The position numbers were made by a program, and so were the translations under genes. Below, one piece after another: positions 54,001 through 62,157 of a stretch of 64,000 bases of DNA. Position 1 is the first letter of the stretch; each line of letters starts with the position of its first letter. The notes beneath the pieces are model-generated. The model was not told the DNA's origin and made no database searches. It was given only the letters and a program-made list of their open reading frames with translations. The stretch lies in the NCBI GenBank assembly GCA_964402115.1, contig CAYOBW010000008.1, positions 5,489-69,488 on the forward strand, in the 5' to 3' direction. Origin of the DNA: CAYOBW01 sp964402115 (GTDB lineage Bacteria > Verrucomicrobiota > Kiritimatiellia > UBA8416 > CAYOBW01).

Positions 54001-54580
54001 GCAGGAAGCCGCCGAGGTTCGGGATGCGCGCGCGCACGCAGCGCCGCCCGTTGACGAAGAGCTGGTTGAAATCCCAACCGCCCTCGCCGCGGCACTCCGG
54101 CAGCTCCGCGCACCACAGGGTGCCTCCGCCTGCCGCGACGCTCCGCGGGCCCTGGTCGCGCTTCCACCCCGCGATGCGCCGGCCGCCGCTGATTACGGGG
54201 CGCTCGTCCGCATACGCTTGAAAGGTGACCGGGCACGCCTCCGTCCCGGAGTCGGCGCTGGTGAAGACCAGCGGCCGGGCCAGTGCATACATGCCGGCGC
54301 GCACGTACACGGTCACGGGCTGCTTCAGTCCGCCGGCGCCCGCCTTGAGGGCGCGGACCGCGTCCCGCGCCCGCTCCAGCGTGGCGAACGGTCCGTCGGA
54401 GCGTCCCCAGTTCGGCCCGGCGCGTGTGCCCGACCACGCGTCGTTGCCCGCCGGGGAGACGTAGTAGCCCCCCCCGTCCCGCCCCGCCGCTGCCACCGTC
54501 GCCGCCGCGCCGCGCGCTGCCGCCAGCGCGCCGACGAGGCACAGTAACGCCGTTCCCATTCTCCGCCCGCCGATCGTCAT
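51062..54580 (-). CDS. large exported right-handed beta-helix protein with C-terminal LamG-like domain
   Basis: A 1172-residue protein. Signal peptide about 1-27. GYYVSPAGNDAWSGTRAGPN (about 37-56), then SDGPFATLERARDAVRALKAG, is the usual start of beta-helix glycoside hydrolases/polysaccharide lyases (GH141-like). NxxxHxxxGH and NSVTHNEIADFDYSG-type coils follow to about 700. A middle jelly-roll-like region lies at about 720-930, and a concanavalin/LamG-type domain (EWRFGEGTGDSARDSSGWGN to LLDEIRIHHRALDATAVAAVYN) at about 960-1160. Predicted to bind and cut a plant- or algal-type glycan outside the cell. The ATG at 54580 has GGGGGA upstream; M8 (54559) is an alternative. Confidence 0.88.
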   Translation of the reverse strand: MTIGGRRMGTALLCLVGALAAARGAAATVAAAGRDGGGYYVSPAGNDAWSGTRAGPNWGRSDGPFATLERARDAVRALKAGAGGLKQPVTVYVRAGMYALARPLVFTSADSGTEACPVTFQAYADERPVISGGRRIAGWKRDQGPRSVAAGGGTLWCAELPECRGEGGWDFNQLFVNGRRCVRARIPNLGGFLRTAGPVAKDNATAFLFNPGDLRPWVRAADALVVVYHSWETSLHHLTAIAEAYHVACLREPAPWAMGTWEPQQRYYVENLPEALDAPGEWYLDRAAGTLRYCAREGEDMSRAEVVAPTLTTTLLELRGDDGTGGRVEHLRFAGLAFQHTNARLTRIRNCGQGEVNQNALIMLTDARNVCFERCEVAHAGGHAVWLAEGCDGCVLSQCHLFDLAGGGVYVGGGWGVHDQRPARSNVVDNCFIHDGGHVFHGAHGVWIGCSSFNSVTHNEIADFDYSGISCGWSWGFQPSSANHNALDYNSIHHLGNGEGLSDMGGIYTLGISPGTTERGNRIHDVYNYAPVSHGSGIYPDEGSSEILIENNVVYRVRTCPVFQHYGKDNLLRNNVFAFGGEGQLQRCREDVPCHYIAERNVVYADIPQMLGGVWDSGNWRVASNLYWSTAGAPRFKGMDFTAWQAKGYDVGSIVADPLFVAPAAGDFRLKPGSPALALGFKPIDPAAAGLYGDKEWVRLPRRYPNRPRNEVPPAPRQPAPVNLDFERADPGTEPAGGSVVLSRALGSIRVSRDTAASGQQSLRFTDAPGQAESWTPHIYFNPLCDTGAVSIAWDMLNSREAPDSFCIEARQWDVNPYRTGPSVYVEADGRVTAGGRPVGTLPPGVWAHVDLAFTLGPGAPRTYRLTLTVPGRDPVRLELPYAHPEFERLTWFGVSSLGTASSAFYLDNLKCGTPDALARPPRLLPTAQELAQCARPRRQPPAGGDAALAAEWRFGEGTGDSARDSSGWGNRADMSSALWGVGPFGSALCAQPSQPCAVVPDDPTLQFGRGSFTVELWLCPATLDIASADKRRRFMSKGDFPRTWWNLNLTADGRPYLEMRDSGGVDFAGWPSGAIPAGAWSHFVVAVDREARQVRYFLNGRLDTTLPLPDGFQGEVSAPGGSLQLGSDWQPFLGLLDEIRIHHRALDATAVAAVYNRERPQRTRSEYTARE

Positions 54581-54591
54581 CGTTGTCCCCC

Positions 54592-54678
54592 GATTATGAT
54601 TACGATCAGGATTACGATTACGATAGCAATGCGCTCCGCGTTCCTCATAATCTTAATCGTACGCTTGATCGTAATCGG
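54592..54678. repeat. inverted GATTACGAT-type repeat
   Basis: GATTACGATCAGGATTACGA (54599-54618 and neighbours) and its inverted relative CTTGATCGTAATCGG (54664-54678) face each other across a 25-nt loop. It is unusually AT-rich for this region and lies upstream of the beta-helix gene; its function is unknown. Confidence 0.55.
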
Positions 54679-54829
54679 CATCCTCCTGTCCCAACAGCGC
54701 TACTGAGCCTGCTTCGCGCCAACGCGGATGGCCCGCCTCCTCCATTTCAAGGCTACGACTCCCGCCGGCGGCGGTCAACGATAACGTGCCTATGGCGCAA
54801 GGACTTCTGACGTAGGAATGGTGCCCGGA

Positions 54830-55135
54830 GGAATGGTGCCAGGTGATTTGTGACACGCGGCCTGGGTCGGCTTGCTTTGGCAAGTCGGCGAGCGGGTTGA
54901 TGGATCGCATCAAGAAGCCGAAGCGGAATAGGGTTAGGCGATCTGTGCGCCTTCACTGGGAGCGGGGGCGTCTCGCCCCCGCAAGGAGAAGGCCGGGGGC
55001 GGGACGACCCCGCTTTCAGTTACGCGGTCGGCTGTGTTCGCATGAGAGCCTTGCCACCGTTGACATCGCACAACCTATGCCGTGCGCGCTGGACCTTCCA
55101 GTTTCCCCTCAAGTGATTTGCCTGGCAGGCACCAG
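54830..55135. repeat. dispersed palindromic element, copy 1
   Basis: The core 54955-55071 contains an inverted pair (GGAGCGGGGGCGTCTCGCC and GGGCGGGACGACCCCGCT) and ends TGCCACCGTTGACATCGCAC. The same core recurs at 63577-63693 with about 80% identity by eye. GTGCCAGGTGATTTGTG lies to the left of both copies, and a related AAGTGATTTGCCTGGCA lies at 55110-55128. The flanking 54680-55426 has no convincing gene. Confidence 0.6.
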
Positions 55136-55426
55136 TAGCCCGCTGTGGGCGGCGAGAATCCTTGGAAAGGGCGGGGTAGCGGCTGCTCGGAACCCTTGGC
55201 AGCGAAGCGTCCGCGTGCGCGCCTGCCGCACAGGCGGCGCAGGGGACGGGAAGAGGGCGTGGGAGAGCTGTTCGTGGAAGCGGCGGACAGCCATCAACCG
55301 GCCGACGATGTGTCGGCGACAGAATCACCTGCGCTGCGAAGTGCCGCGGCTACAACGTCAGGGTGCGCAACCGCTTGTCGGTGTAGCCGCAGAGGTGCCA
55401 GGCACAGGCACACATCGAGAACGGGT

Positions 55427-55522
55427 GTCATCCTGAGCGAAGCGAAGGATCTCGGCGTATCCGCCGTGCGGGGCCAGCGACCCGCCGCGCGGCGGGAGAT
55501 CCTTCGCTTCGCTCAGGATGAC
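55427..55522. repeat. hairpin element with 27-bp perfect arms, copy 2
   Basis: Arms 55427-55453 and 55496-55522 are perfect inverted complements (core TCATCCTGAGCGAAGCGAAG), the same family as 36721-36838 but with GAAGC in place of GCAGC. The right arm's ATG begins the small frame at 55518, so the insertion may have replaced that gene's 5' end. Confidence 0.75.
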
Positions 55523-55712
55523 TGGGACACTGGCAAGCAAGGACGCGAGGCGGGAAGCACAGCAGAACGCTTTGGCCATTTCGTACGACGTGTTCAAGAG
55601 CCAGGTACTCTCCTTCCTGGCGCCCGAGTGCCAGGCTCCGTATGCCGATCCCGCGGTGTGGGACGATTTGGTGCTGCGCGTGGCGGAGGCGCTGAGAGGA
55701 GATGCTTCATGA
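55518..55712 (+). CDS. small hypothetical protein, possibly 5'-truncated by a repeat
   Basis: A 64-codon frame whose first codons lie inside the hairpin element's right arm. The body (SYDVFKSQVLSFLAPECQAPYADPAVWDDLVLRVAEALRGDA) looks protein-like. It ends in an ATGA overlap with the next small gene. No family recognised. The true 5' end may be lost. Confidence 0.35.
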   Translation: MTGTLASKDARREAQQNALAISYDVFKSQVLSFLAPECQAPYADPAVWDDLVLRVAEALRGDAS

Positions 55713-55903
55713 AACTCGTCGACGCCCTGAGCCGACTCCAACGACTCGATCAGCCAGTTGTGGAAACGGGCGATGCGGCCATCGTTCTTGGCCTCTTCGG
55801 ATTCGATGTCCGGGAGGCTCACCGCATGATCGCCAGAATACCCTCTTCCTCGCGTCGGAACATGGTGGCTGAACGATTCAAGCACTGGCTTGTCGAGGGC
55901 TGA
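55709..55903 (+). CDS. small hypothetical protein with winged-helix-like start (AbiEi-like fragment?)
   Basis: 64 residues coupled to the preceding frame. MKLVDALSRLQRLDQPVVETGDAAIVLGLFGFDVREAHRMI resembles the first helices of AbiEi-type antitoxins (LxRLxxLGxPVxxTxDAAxxLG). The protein stops after about 64 residues, where AbiEi would continue for another 130 or more, so it would be a remnant or a different small DNA-binding protein. The assignment is tentative. Confidence 0.4.
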   Translation: MKLVDALSRLQRLDQPVVETGDAAIVLGLFGFDVREAHRMIARIPSSSRRNMVAERFKHWLVEG

Positions 55904-56339
55904 GCGGCGCTATGCGCCCCCGCACCCAAGAACTTCGCGGGCGTTCGCCGTCGGCGAATAGCACGTAGATACTAATGTTGTCGCGATAGGCGCTCTACCG
56001 GCCGAGGACGGCCGGCTCCATTTGTGCTGGAGACGGCGGTCTCCGCCGTTTCTGCGCAGGCAGCGACAATTCCGAGACGGCTAGTAAACCCGTTCAAGGC
56101 ACAACCTACCCCGCCTGCGGCCACCCCTCCGGCGGAGGGGAGTGGCTGTCAGGCGCTCCGTCACAACGCGCTCCTTGGAAGGGGTACGCGTGGCAGGGGT
56201 GGGTGCGGAATGGGGGGCGAGCGTCCGCGCGAGCCGCTGACGCATGGAAAGAGCAGATTGGGCAGTATGCAGACAAGTACTCCCGCCGAACGGGGCCGCG
56301 CCTTTCGCCGTTGTCGGCGCGCGGGCTCTCTGCTACCGT
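55904..56339. other. gene-poor accessory spacer with a partial MITE-like copy D
   Basis: At about 55994-56075 there is a degenerate half of the MITE-like family: CTACCGGCCGAGGACGGCC followed by TGGAGACGGCGGTCTCCGCC. The remaining sequence (CTCCGGCGGAGGGGAG, AAGGGGTACGCG) shows no gene I can support. Several open frames here are chance, with unusual Arg/Gly composition. Confidence 0.45.
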
Positions 56340-57665
56340 ATGGTCGACATGAGCGCAGCAACTTCCACTGTGGCGGTCTTGAAAACGTCGCCGGCGACGG
56401 TACTCGAGGATTATCACCGCGTGATGAACCTGGCCGGGTACCAGGCCGTGCTGCCGCGCGACAAGGATACCGCGCTCAAGATCAACATCAGCTGGCACTT
56501 CTTCATGCCGGCGTCCTCCACGACGCCCTGGCAGCTGGAGGGCGTCGTCCGCGCGCTCAAGCGCGACGGCTATGCGCCCGACCTGATCCACGGCTGTCAC
56601 AACCGCACCGTCGTGATCGACGCGCGGCTGGGCGAGCGCGAGAACAAGCAGGTCAACGTGCTAGACGCCCACAAACTGCGCAACGTCCACCTGTACGAGC
56701 CCGACGTCGAGTGGATCAACGTCCGCGACGCCGTGGGCGACCTGGCGGACCGCTTCCTCTGCCTGAACCAGGTCTACCCGGATGGCTTCCTCATTCCGAA
56801 GCGGTTCATCGGCGAGAACATCATCCACCTGCCGACGGTCAAGACCCACGTCTTCACGACCACGACCGGCGCGATGAAGAACGCCTTCGGCGGACTGCTG
56901 AACGAGAAGCGGCACTGGACCCACCCCGTCATCCACGAGACCCTGGTGGACCTGCTGATGATCCAGAAGCGCATCCACAGCGGCGTCTTCGCGGTCATGG
57001 ACGGCACGTTCGCCGGCGACGGCCCCGGGCCGCGCTGCATGGTGCCGCACGTGAAGAACATCCTGCTGGCGTCGGCGGACCAGGTGGCGATCGATGCCGT
57101 GGCCGCGCGGCTGATGGGCTTCAATCCGCTCGACATCAAGTTCATCCGCCTGGCGCACGAGCGGGGGCTGGGCTGCGGCGACCCGCGCGATATCCGGCTC
57201 GTCGGCGACACGGCCGCGGCGGCGGAGAACTGGCATTTCGCGGGGCCGTTCGAGAAGATGACCTTCGCCAGCCGCATGCAGCACAAGATCTACTGGGGCC
57301 CGCTGCGCAAGCCGGTGGAGTGGTCGCTGAAGACCGTGCTGGCGCCGTGGGCGTACATGGCCAGCGTGCTGTACCACGACTCCTACTGGTATCCCGCGCA
57401 CCAGAAGCTGATCGACGAGACGCTGCACAGCGATTGGGGGCGGCTGTTCTTCAACTGGGAGCGGCTGGCGCTGCCCCCGGACGACCTCACCCGGACGGGG
57501 TGGCCGGACGTGGGGGAACCGCCGGCCGCGTTTCACCCGGAGACGATGAAGCTCTTTGCGCAGTCGCTGAAGATCCTGGGCACCTGCATGCGCGAGGCGC
57601 CCGAATTCTCGGCGAAGCGGCGGCGGCAGGCCGCGGCGGGGGGTCCGCCGCCGGCTGGACCGTGA
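56340..57665 (+). CDS. DUF362-domain protein
   Basis: A 441-residue protein. The DUF362 domain (about 10-330) has the features PRDKDTALKINISWHF, HLPTVKTHVFTTTTGAMKNAFGGLL, VFAVMDGTFAGDGPGPR and LLASADQVAIDAVAARLMGF. DUF362 proteins often carry a ferredoxin domain; this one lacks it. The function of the family is unknown, though some are linked to Fe-S or cofactor metabolism. There is no ribosome site before either ATG (56340, 56349); an upstream open frame from 56244 is not supported by composition. First gene of a co-directional set of four. Confidence 0.82.
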   Translation: MVDMSAATSTVAVLKTSPATVLEDYHRVMNLAGYQAVLPRDKDTALKINISWHFFMPASSTTPWQLEGVVRALKRDGYAPDLIHGCHNRTVVIDARLGERENKQVNVLDAHKLRNVHLYEPDVEWINVRDAVGDLADRFLCLNQVYPDGFLIPKRFIGENIIHLPTVKTHVFTTTTGAMKNAFGGLLNEKRHWTHPVIHETLVDLLMIQKRIHSGVFAVMDGTFAGDGPGPRCMVPHVKNILLASADQVAIDAVAARLMGFNPLDIKFIRLAHERGLGCGDPRDIRLVGDTAAAAENWHFAGPFEKMTFASRMQHKIYWGPLRKPVEWSLKTVLAPWAYMASVLYHDSYWYPAHQKLIDETLHSDWGRLFFNWERLALPPDDLTRTGWPDVGEPPAAFHPETMKLFAQSLKILGTCMREAPEFSAKRRRQAAAGGPPPAGP

Positions 57666-57724
57666 TGCGGCGGGGCGCGCACGGGCGCGCGGAGTAACTG
57701 GCACACACAGCAGGAGCGTACACC

Positions 57725-58711
57725 ATGGCGAATCTGGCAGCAACCTACCTGGGCATTCCGTTGGCGAACCCGCTGATCGTGGGCAGCTCGACGCACACCG
57801 CCACGCCGGAAAAGGTGCAGGCGCTGGCGGCCGCGGGCGCGGGAGCCGTCGTGGTCCGTTCCATTTTCGAGGAGCAGATTCGCGCCGAGATGGCCGAGAC
57901 CACCGACGCGCTCGAGGGCTCCATGCACCCGGAGGCGTACGAGTACCTGCGCGCGGACGTGGCCATGCGGCTCGGGCCGCAGGCGTACCTGGAGCGCGTC
58001 GCGGCGATCAAGCAGGCCGCCGGCATTCCGGTCATCGCCAGCATCAACTGCACGACCGCCGCGGAGTGGGTGCGCTTCGCGCGGCAGATCGAGGCCACCG
58101 GCGTGGATGGGCTCGAGCTGAACGTCTACGACATTCCCGAATCGGCCGACGTTGACGGCGCCGCGATCGAGGCGCGGCACCTGGCGCTGGTGGCGGCCAT
58201 CCAGCGGGAGGTCCGGCTGCCCATCTCGGTCAAGCTGGGCAGCTTCTACTCCTCGCTGCCGAACTTCGTGGTGCGGCTGGCGGCGCTGAAGATCGGCGGC
58301 GTGGTGTTGTTCAACCGCTTCTTCCAGCCGGATGTCGACATCGAGCGGCTGGAGCTGCGGCCCAGCGTCAACCTTTCGCGGCCGGAGGACATCCGGTTGC
58401 CGCTGCGCTGGATTGCGCTGCTGCGCGACCAGGTCGCGTGCGACCTGTGTCTCTCCACGGGCGTGCACGACGGCGAGGGGGCGGTCAAGGCCCTTCTAGC
58501 CGGCGCCGACGTTTTCCAGATCTGCACCGTGCTCTACCGGCAGGATCCGGGCTGCATCGGCCGCATTCTGGAGGGGTTGCGCGGCTGGATGAACCGGCAC
58601 AGCGTGGGCACGCTCGCGGAGGCGCGCGGGCGCCTGAGCCAGGCCCGGGCGGGCGCGGGGCTGGGGTACGAGCGGGCGCAGTACATCAAGACGCTGACCG
58701 CGCTGGACTGA
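57725..58711 (+). CDS. dihydroorotate-dehydrogenase-like flavoprotein
   Basis: A 328-residue TIM-barrel protein: YLGIPLANPLIVGSSTHTATP start, AGAGAVVVRSIFEEQI, IPVIASINCTTAAEWVRFA, GLELNVY, LPISVKLGSFYSSLPNFVVRLAALKIGGVVLFNRFFQPD, STGVHDGEGAVKALLAGADVFQICT. This matches the DHOD-like class annotated as 'dihydroorotate dehydrogenase-like' in anaerobes, distinct from PyrD. FMN binding is likely; the substrate is unknown. GGAG precedes the ATG, 59 nt after the DUF362 gene. Confidence 0.88.
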   Translation: MANLAATYLGIPLANPLIVGSSTHTATPEKVQALAAAGAGAVVVRSIFEEQIRAEMAETTDALEGSMHPEAYEYLRADVAMRLGPQAYLERVAAIKQAAGIPVIASINCTTAAEWVRFARQIEATGVDGLELNVYDIPESADVDGAAIEARHLALVAAIQREVRLPISVKLGSFYSSLPNFVVRLAALKIGGVVLFNRFFQPDVDIERLELRPSVNLSRPEDIRLPLRWIALLRDQVACDLCLSTGVHDGEGAVKALLAGADVFQICTVLYRQDPGCIGRILEGLRGWMNRHSVGTLAEARGRLSQARAGAGLGYERAQYIKTLTALD

Positions 58712-58738
58712 GGTCCGGCGCGGGGGGGGGAATGGCGC

Positions 58739-60013
58739 ATGCACGCGGGCCTGACACAACGCTTCATCGAACGCATTCCCAAGACCGACCTGCACCTGCA
58801 CCTGGACGGGTCGCTGCGGCTGGCCACGCTGATCGACCTCGCCATCCAGGAGGGGGTGGATCTGCCATCCTTCGAGCAGGCCGGGCTGCAGGAGCTGGTC
58901 TTCAAAGAGCGCTACGCCAACCTCGGCGAGTACCTGCGGGGGTTCGCCTACACCTGCGCCGTGATGCGCAACCGGGAGAACATCGAGCGCATCGCGTGCG
59001 AGCTGGCCGAGGACAACATTGCCGAGAATGTGCGCTATATCGAAGTGCGCTTTGCGCCGCAGCTGCACATTGACGACAGCCTGCCCGTGGGCGCCGTCGT
59101 CAAGGCGGTGGCCGACGGTCTCGACCGCGCCCGCAAGGCGCACCACGCCACGGCGGGCGTGCGGGATGGCACGGACCTGCCGTTCGAGTTCGGGATCATC
59201 TGCTGCGCGATGCGGTCGTTTCACGAGAACATGAGCCCCTACTACCGGCGGCTGATGAGCGTCATGCCCCGCGCGCCGCGGCGCGAGGTGATTGCCGCCG
59301 CGTCGCTGGAGATGGCGCGCGCGGCCGTGCAGCTGCGCGACGAGGAGGGGCTGCCGATCGTCGGGTTCGACCTGGCCGGCGAGGAGCACGGCTTCCCCGC
59401 GGCCTACCACACCGCGGCCTACCAGTACGCGCACAGCCGGTTCCTGCGCAAGACCGTGCATGCCGGGGAAGCCTACGGCCCGGAGTCCATTTTCCAGGCC
59501 ATCACCGAGTGCCATGCCAACCGGATCGGACACGGCACGTTCCTCTTCTGCAGCGACATGATCGAGAACCCGGCGATCGAGGACCGCGAGCGTTTTGTCA
59601 TGCTGCTGGCGGACTACATCGCCAGCCAGCGGATCACGGTCGAGGTGTGCCTGACGAGCAACCTGCAGACCACCCCCGCCATCACGAGCGTCGAGCAGCA
59701 CCCTTTGGCGCAGATGCTGAGCCACAACCTGTCGCTGTCGCTCTGCACGGACAACCGGCTGGTGTCGCGCACGACGCCGGCCCGCGAGCTGGCGCTGATG
59801 GCGTCGCGGCTGCCGATCTCCCGCCGCCAGTTCCGCAACGTTGTCTGTGCGGGGTTCAAGGGCAGCTTCTTCCCGGGCAGCTACAACCGCAAGCGCAACT
59901 ACGTGCGCCAGTTCATCGACATCTACGAACGGCTGGAGCGGACGCTGCTGCCGCCGCCCGAGCGCCCGCCGGCAGGCGGGGCGGAGGGCGGTGAAGAGCT
60001 GTGCGTGGAATGA
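58739..60013 (+). CDS. adenosine/AMP-deaminase-superfamily protein
   Basis: A 424-residue metal-dependent hydrolase. HLHLDGS (18-24) supplies two zinc ligands, HAGEAYGPES the third His and catalytic Glu, and SLCTDNRLVS near residue 340 the Asp. TDNR instead of TDDP is typical of the actinobacterial-type Add group. It is longer than a standard ADA (about 340) by an insertion and tail. It deaminates adenosine or a related purine. The end (ERPPAGGAEGGEE) may be repeat-derived. Confidence 0.85.
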   Translation: MHAGLTQRFIERIPKTDLHLHLDGSLRLATLIDLAIQEGVDLPSFEQAGLQELVFKERYANLGEYLRGFAYTCAVMRNRENIERIACELAEDNIAENVRYIEVRFAPQLHIDDSLPVGAVVKAVADGLDRARKAHHATAGVRDGTDLPFEFGIICCAMRSFHENMSPYYRRLMSVMPRAPRREVIAAASLEMARAAVQLRDEEGLPIVGFDLAGEEHGFPAAYHTAAYQYAHSRFLRKTVHAGEAYGPESIFQAITECHANRIGHGTFLFCSDMIENPAIEDRERFVMLLADYIASQRITVEVCLTSNLQTTPAITSVEQHPLAQMLSHNLSLSLCTDNRLVSRTTPARELALMASRLPISRRQFRNVVCAGFKGSFFPGSYNRKRNYVRQFIDIYERLERTLLPPPERPPAGGAEGGEELCVE

Positions 60014-60654
60014 GCGCGCGGCTCGCGAACGACGCGTTGTTTCGCCCGGCGCGGGAGAGCATCGTCACGCTCCTGGACTTCGAATCCACGGGGCGGGTGG
60101 GGCGCCACCCCGACGAACCCTGGCAGCTCGGCCTCGTGCGCTTCCGCGCGGGGCGGGTGGCGGACGGGGAACGCTACGACAGCCTGCTGCGCGTGGGCGC
60201 GCGCCCGTTCAACCGCCATGCCCCGGGCCGTTATGCCGCGCTGCGCGCCGAACTGGCTGTCGCGCCGCTGCTGCCCGCGCTGTGGCCGTCGCTGCGGTCG
60301 TGGCTGACGGCCGGCCCGCTTTGCGCGCACAACGCGGGCACCGAGCGTCGCTTCATCAGGCGGGCCTTCCCCCTGCAGGCGTTCGGCCCGTGGATCGACA
60401 CGCTGCCGCTGGCGCGAGCGGCCTGGCCCGGCTTGTCGTCTTATGCCCTCGAAGAGCTGGTCCGGACGCTGGGGTTGTTGCCGGCGCTGTCCGGGCTCCG
60501 TCCCGGGCTTGCCCCGCACGATGCCGCGTACGATGCGGTCGCCTGCGGGCTGGTGCTGGAACGGTTGCTGGCGCTGCCGGGTTGGGAGCAGGTGACGCTG
60601 GCTGCACTGGTGCAGGCAGGGCAGGGCTCGCGCCTGCGGACCGGCAGGGCTTAG
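60010..60654 (+). CDS. DEDD-type 3'-5' exonuclease-like protein
   Basis: A 214-residue exonuclease fold: VTLLDFESTG (Asp and Glu of Exo I), CAHNAGTERRFI (Exo II, with Glu in place of the usual Asp), and PHDAAYDAVACGLVLERLL (Exo III His/Asp). The ATG at 60010 overlaps the previous gene's stop (ATGA). It acts on single-stranded DNA/RNA or nucleotides, or has lost activity through the Exo II change. Coupling to a deaminase suggests nucleotide or RNA turnover. Confidence 0.78.
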   Translation: MSARLANDALFRPARESIVTLLDFESTGRVGRHPDEPWQLGLVRFRAGRVADGERYDSLLRVGARPFNRHAPGRYAALRAELAVAPLLPALWPSLRSWLTAGPLCAHNAGTERRFIRRAFPLQAFGPWIDTLPLARAAWPGLSSYALEELVRTLGLLPALSGLRPGLAPHDAAYDAVACGLVLERLLALPGWEQVTLAALVQAGQGSRLRTGRA

Positions 60655-60690
60655 GGCGTAGTAGCCGGAAGGAGGTGCTGCGCCAGTCGC

Positions 60691-61197
60691 CTAGTTCAAG
60701 ACCGGAGCGTTCTCTTCGATGACGTACGTGAAGCGCCCGCCTGCGCTGCGGAACTGCCCGGACGCCAGGTTGCCGTCGTCGATCAGTTTGTCCAGATCGC
60801 GGAACATGCCGTCGTCAGCCGTGGCGTCGGCGAACGCGATACCGGCAAACCCCTTGATATCCGGGCCTTCCCACTCGTAGTGACCGCCGAAAGATGTCAG
60901 GGCTGTCCACTGCTCCACGCGGATGTTCGCTTCGACATCCACGCCGGCGGGCAGGTTGCTGGCGCCGTCCAACCCGCAGTCTTTCGGATATGCCCCCTTC
61001 TGCAGCGAGTACATCTGGAAGCCGTTGGCAAACACACGCAAATCGTTGGCCACGCGCCGCACCTGGGCGCCGCGCCGCGACTTGGCCATGGCAGGTATGG
61101 AAATGGCTGCCAGTAACCCGACCAGCGCGACGACCATCAGCAACTCCACCACGGTGAAGCCCCCGGATCCTCTGCGCGTTCCCGATATCGTCTTCAT
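60691..61197 (-). CDS. type IV pilin-like / pseudopilin protein
   Basis: A 168-residue protein with a prepilin leader and N-methylation motif, GFTVVELLMVVALVGLLAAISIPAM (about 13-37; G-F-T-x-x-E), cleaved after Gly. The rest (GAYPKDCGLDGASNLPAGVDVEANIRVEQW) is like the PVC type II secretion/pseudopilin group. No pilus genes lie in the window, and it is convergent with the exonuclease gene, so its assembly partners are elsewhere. Confidence 0.85.
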   Translation of the reverse strand: MKTISGTRRGSGGFTVVELLMVVALVGLLAAISIPAMAKSRRGAQVRRVANDLRVFANGFQMYSLQKGAYPKDCGLDGASNLPAGVDVEANIRVEQWTALTSFGGHYEWEGPDIKGFAGIAFADATADDGMFRDLDKLIDDGNLASGQFRSAGGRFTYVIEENAPVLN

Positions 61198-61676
61198 GAT
61201 CTCGCACCGTCAATCGCCTTGCTGTCTCGTCTCAAGCACCACAACCTTGCTTGGCTTGTAAGCAGAGATTGTGCCATCCCCCCGTGTACGGCTCGCAACC
61301 AACGGCACGGTTCGATTCGCACGCACGGAAGAACCCTGTCGGTTGTTCCAGAAACGGTTATTGGATAGATACATGTATGAATGCCTGGCGGGTTGGCTGT
61401 TCCGCAAAGGCTAAGACCGGCAGGCTTCCGGCCAAACCAGCCCAGCGCCTCTGGGATTCGCAGAAGCGGCGTAAAACAGCGCGCGCGCTTTCGCAACAAC
61501 GGGAGATTGCCGGAATCGACAACACGTGAAAACAGCTGAAAGCGCGTAGATTTACATTGAAGCCGGCAGGCGTTTTTGATTTCATGACCAAGACGATCAT
61601 GTAAATCGCTTGCTTGTGCGGGAAGCATGACGTTTAAACCGACCGGAAGGTGCAAACGCGGAAAGTGCGGGTCAAG
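61198..61676. other. 479-nt divergent spacer, no gene seen
   Basis: It separates the pseudopilin (minus) and Rrf2 (plus) genes. It holds AT-rich patches (ATACATGTATGAATGC near 61370, an ATACATGTAT palindrome) and GTTTTTGATTTCATGACC near 61570. These are possible promoter material, but no riboswitch or clear operator was recognised. Small open frames here lack coding character. Confidence 0.4.
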
Positions 61677-62117
61677 ATGATCAGGCTGTCAACCAAGGGC
61701 CGCTATGCCACACGCATCATGGTGACCCTGGCGTTAAGGGGGGGCGCTCAGCCGGCGCGCAAGCAGGAAATCGCCGAAGCCGAGAACATCTCGGCCGACT
61801 ACGTGGAGCAGATTCTCATGCGGCTGAAGGCCGCCGGACTGGTGCTGAGTCATCGCGGGGCGCGGGGCGGGTTTTCGCTCGCGGTGAAGCCCGACAAACT
61901 GACCGTGTACACGGTTCTGGTCGCTACGGAGGGGCCGCTCGACCTGGTGCCCTGCGCGGAGACGGATTGCGATCAGCTAACCACGTGTGTGACCCGCGAA
62001 GTCTGGGAAGCCGCCAGTGCGGCCCTGGAGAAGGTTTTCAAGTCGACAACCATCGGGGAACTGGCCCGCAACGCTCTGCGGCATCGCAGTGCGCACGCGC
62101 CTTCCTACGTTATCTAG
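61677..62117 (+). CDS. Rrf2-family transcriptional regulator (IscR/CymR-like)
   Basis: A 146-residue regulator. MIRLSTKGRYATRIMVTLAL and KQEIAEAENISADYVEQILMRLKAAGLVLSHRGARGGFSLA form the winged-helix with the Rrf2 signature. C-A-E-T-D-C-x5-C (CAETDCDQLTTC, about 98-109) is close to the C-x5-C-x5-C [2Fe-2S] site of IscR but with x4 in the first gap. It may sense Fe-S status or, as CymR does, cysteine. ATG 61677 begins the conserved N-terminus; metY follows after 40 nt, so it probably controls it. Confidence 0.88.
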   Translation: MIRLSTKGRYATRIMVTLALRGGAQPARKQEIAEAENISADYVEQILMRLKAAGLVLSHRGARGGFSLAVKPDKLTVYTVLVATEGPLDLVPCAETDCDQLTTCVTREVWEAASAALEKVFKSTTIGELARNALRHRSAHAPSYVI

Positions 62118-62157
62118 CCGGCAGCCCGGGGGCTGCCATCAATAGGAGTACAAAGCC

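Noticed and set aside
54680..55426. Several Arg/Pro-rich open frames as genes
   Set aside because: They lie in palindromic repeats, lack ribosome sites and have no resemblance to proteins.
61198..61676. SAM or cobalamin riboswitch upstream of the Rrf2-metY pair
   Set aside because: No conserved P1-P4 or B12-box pattern was recognised by eye in the leader; a covariance-model search would be decisive.
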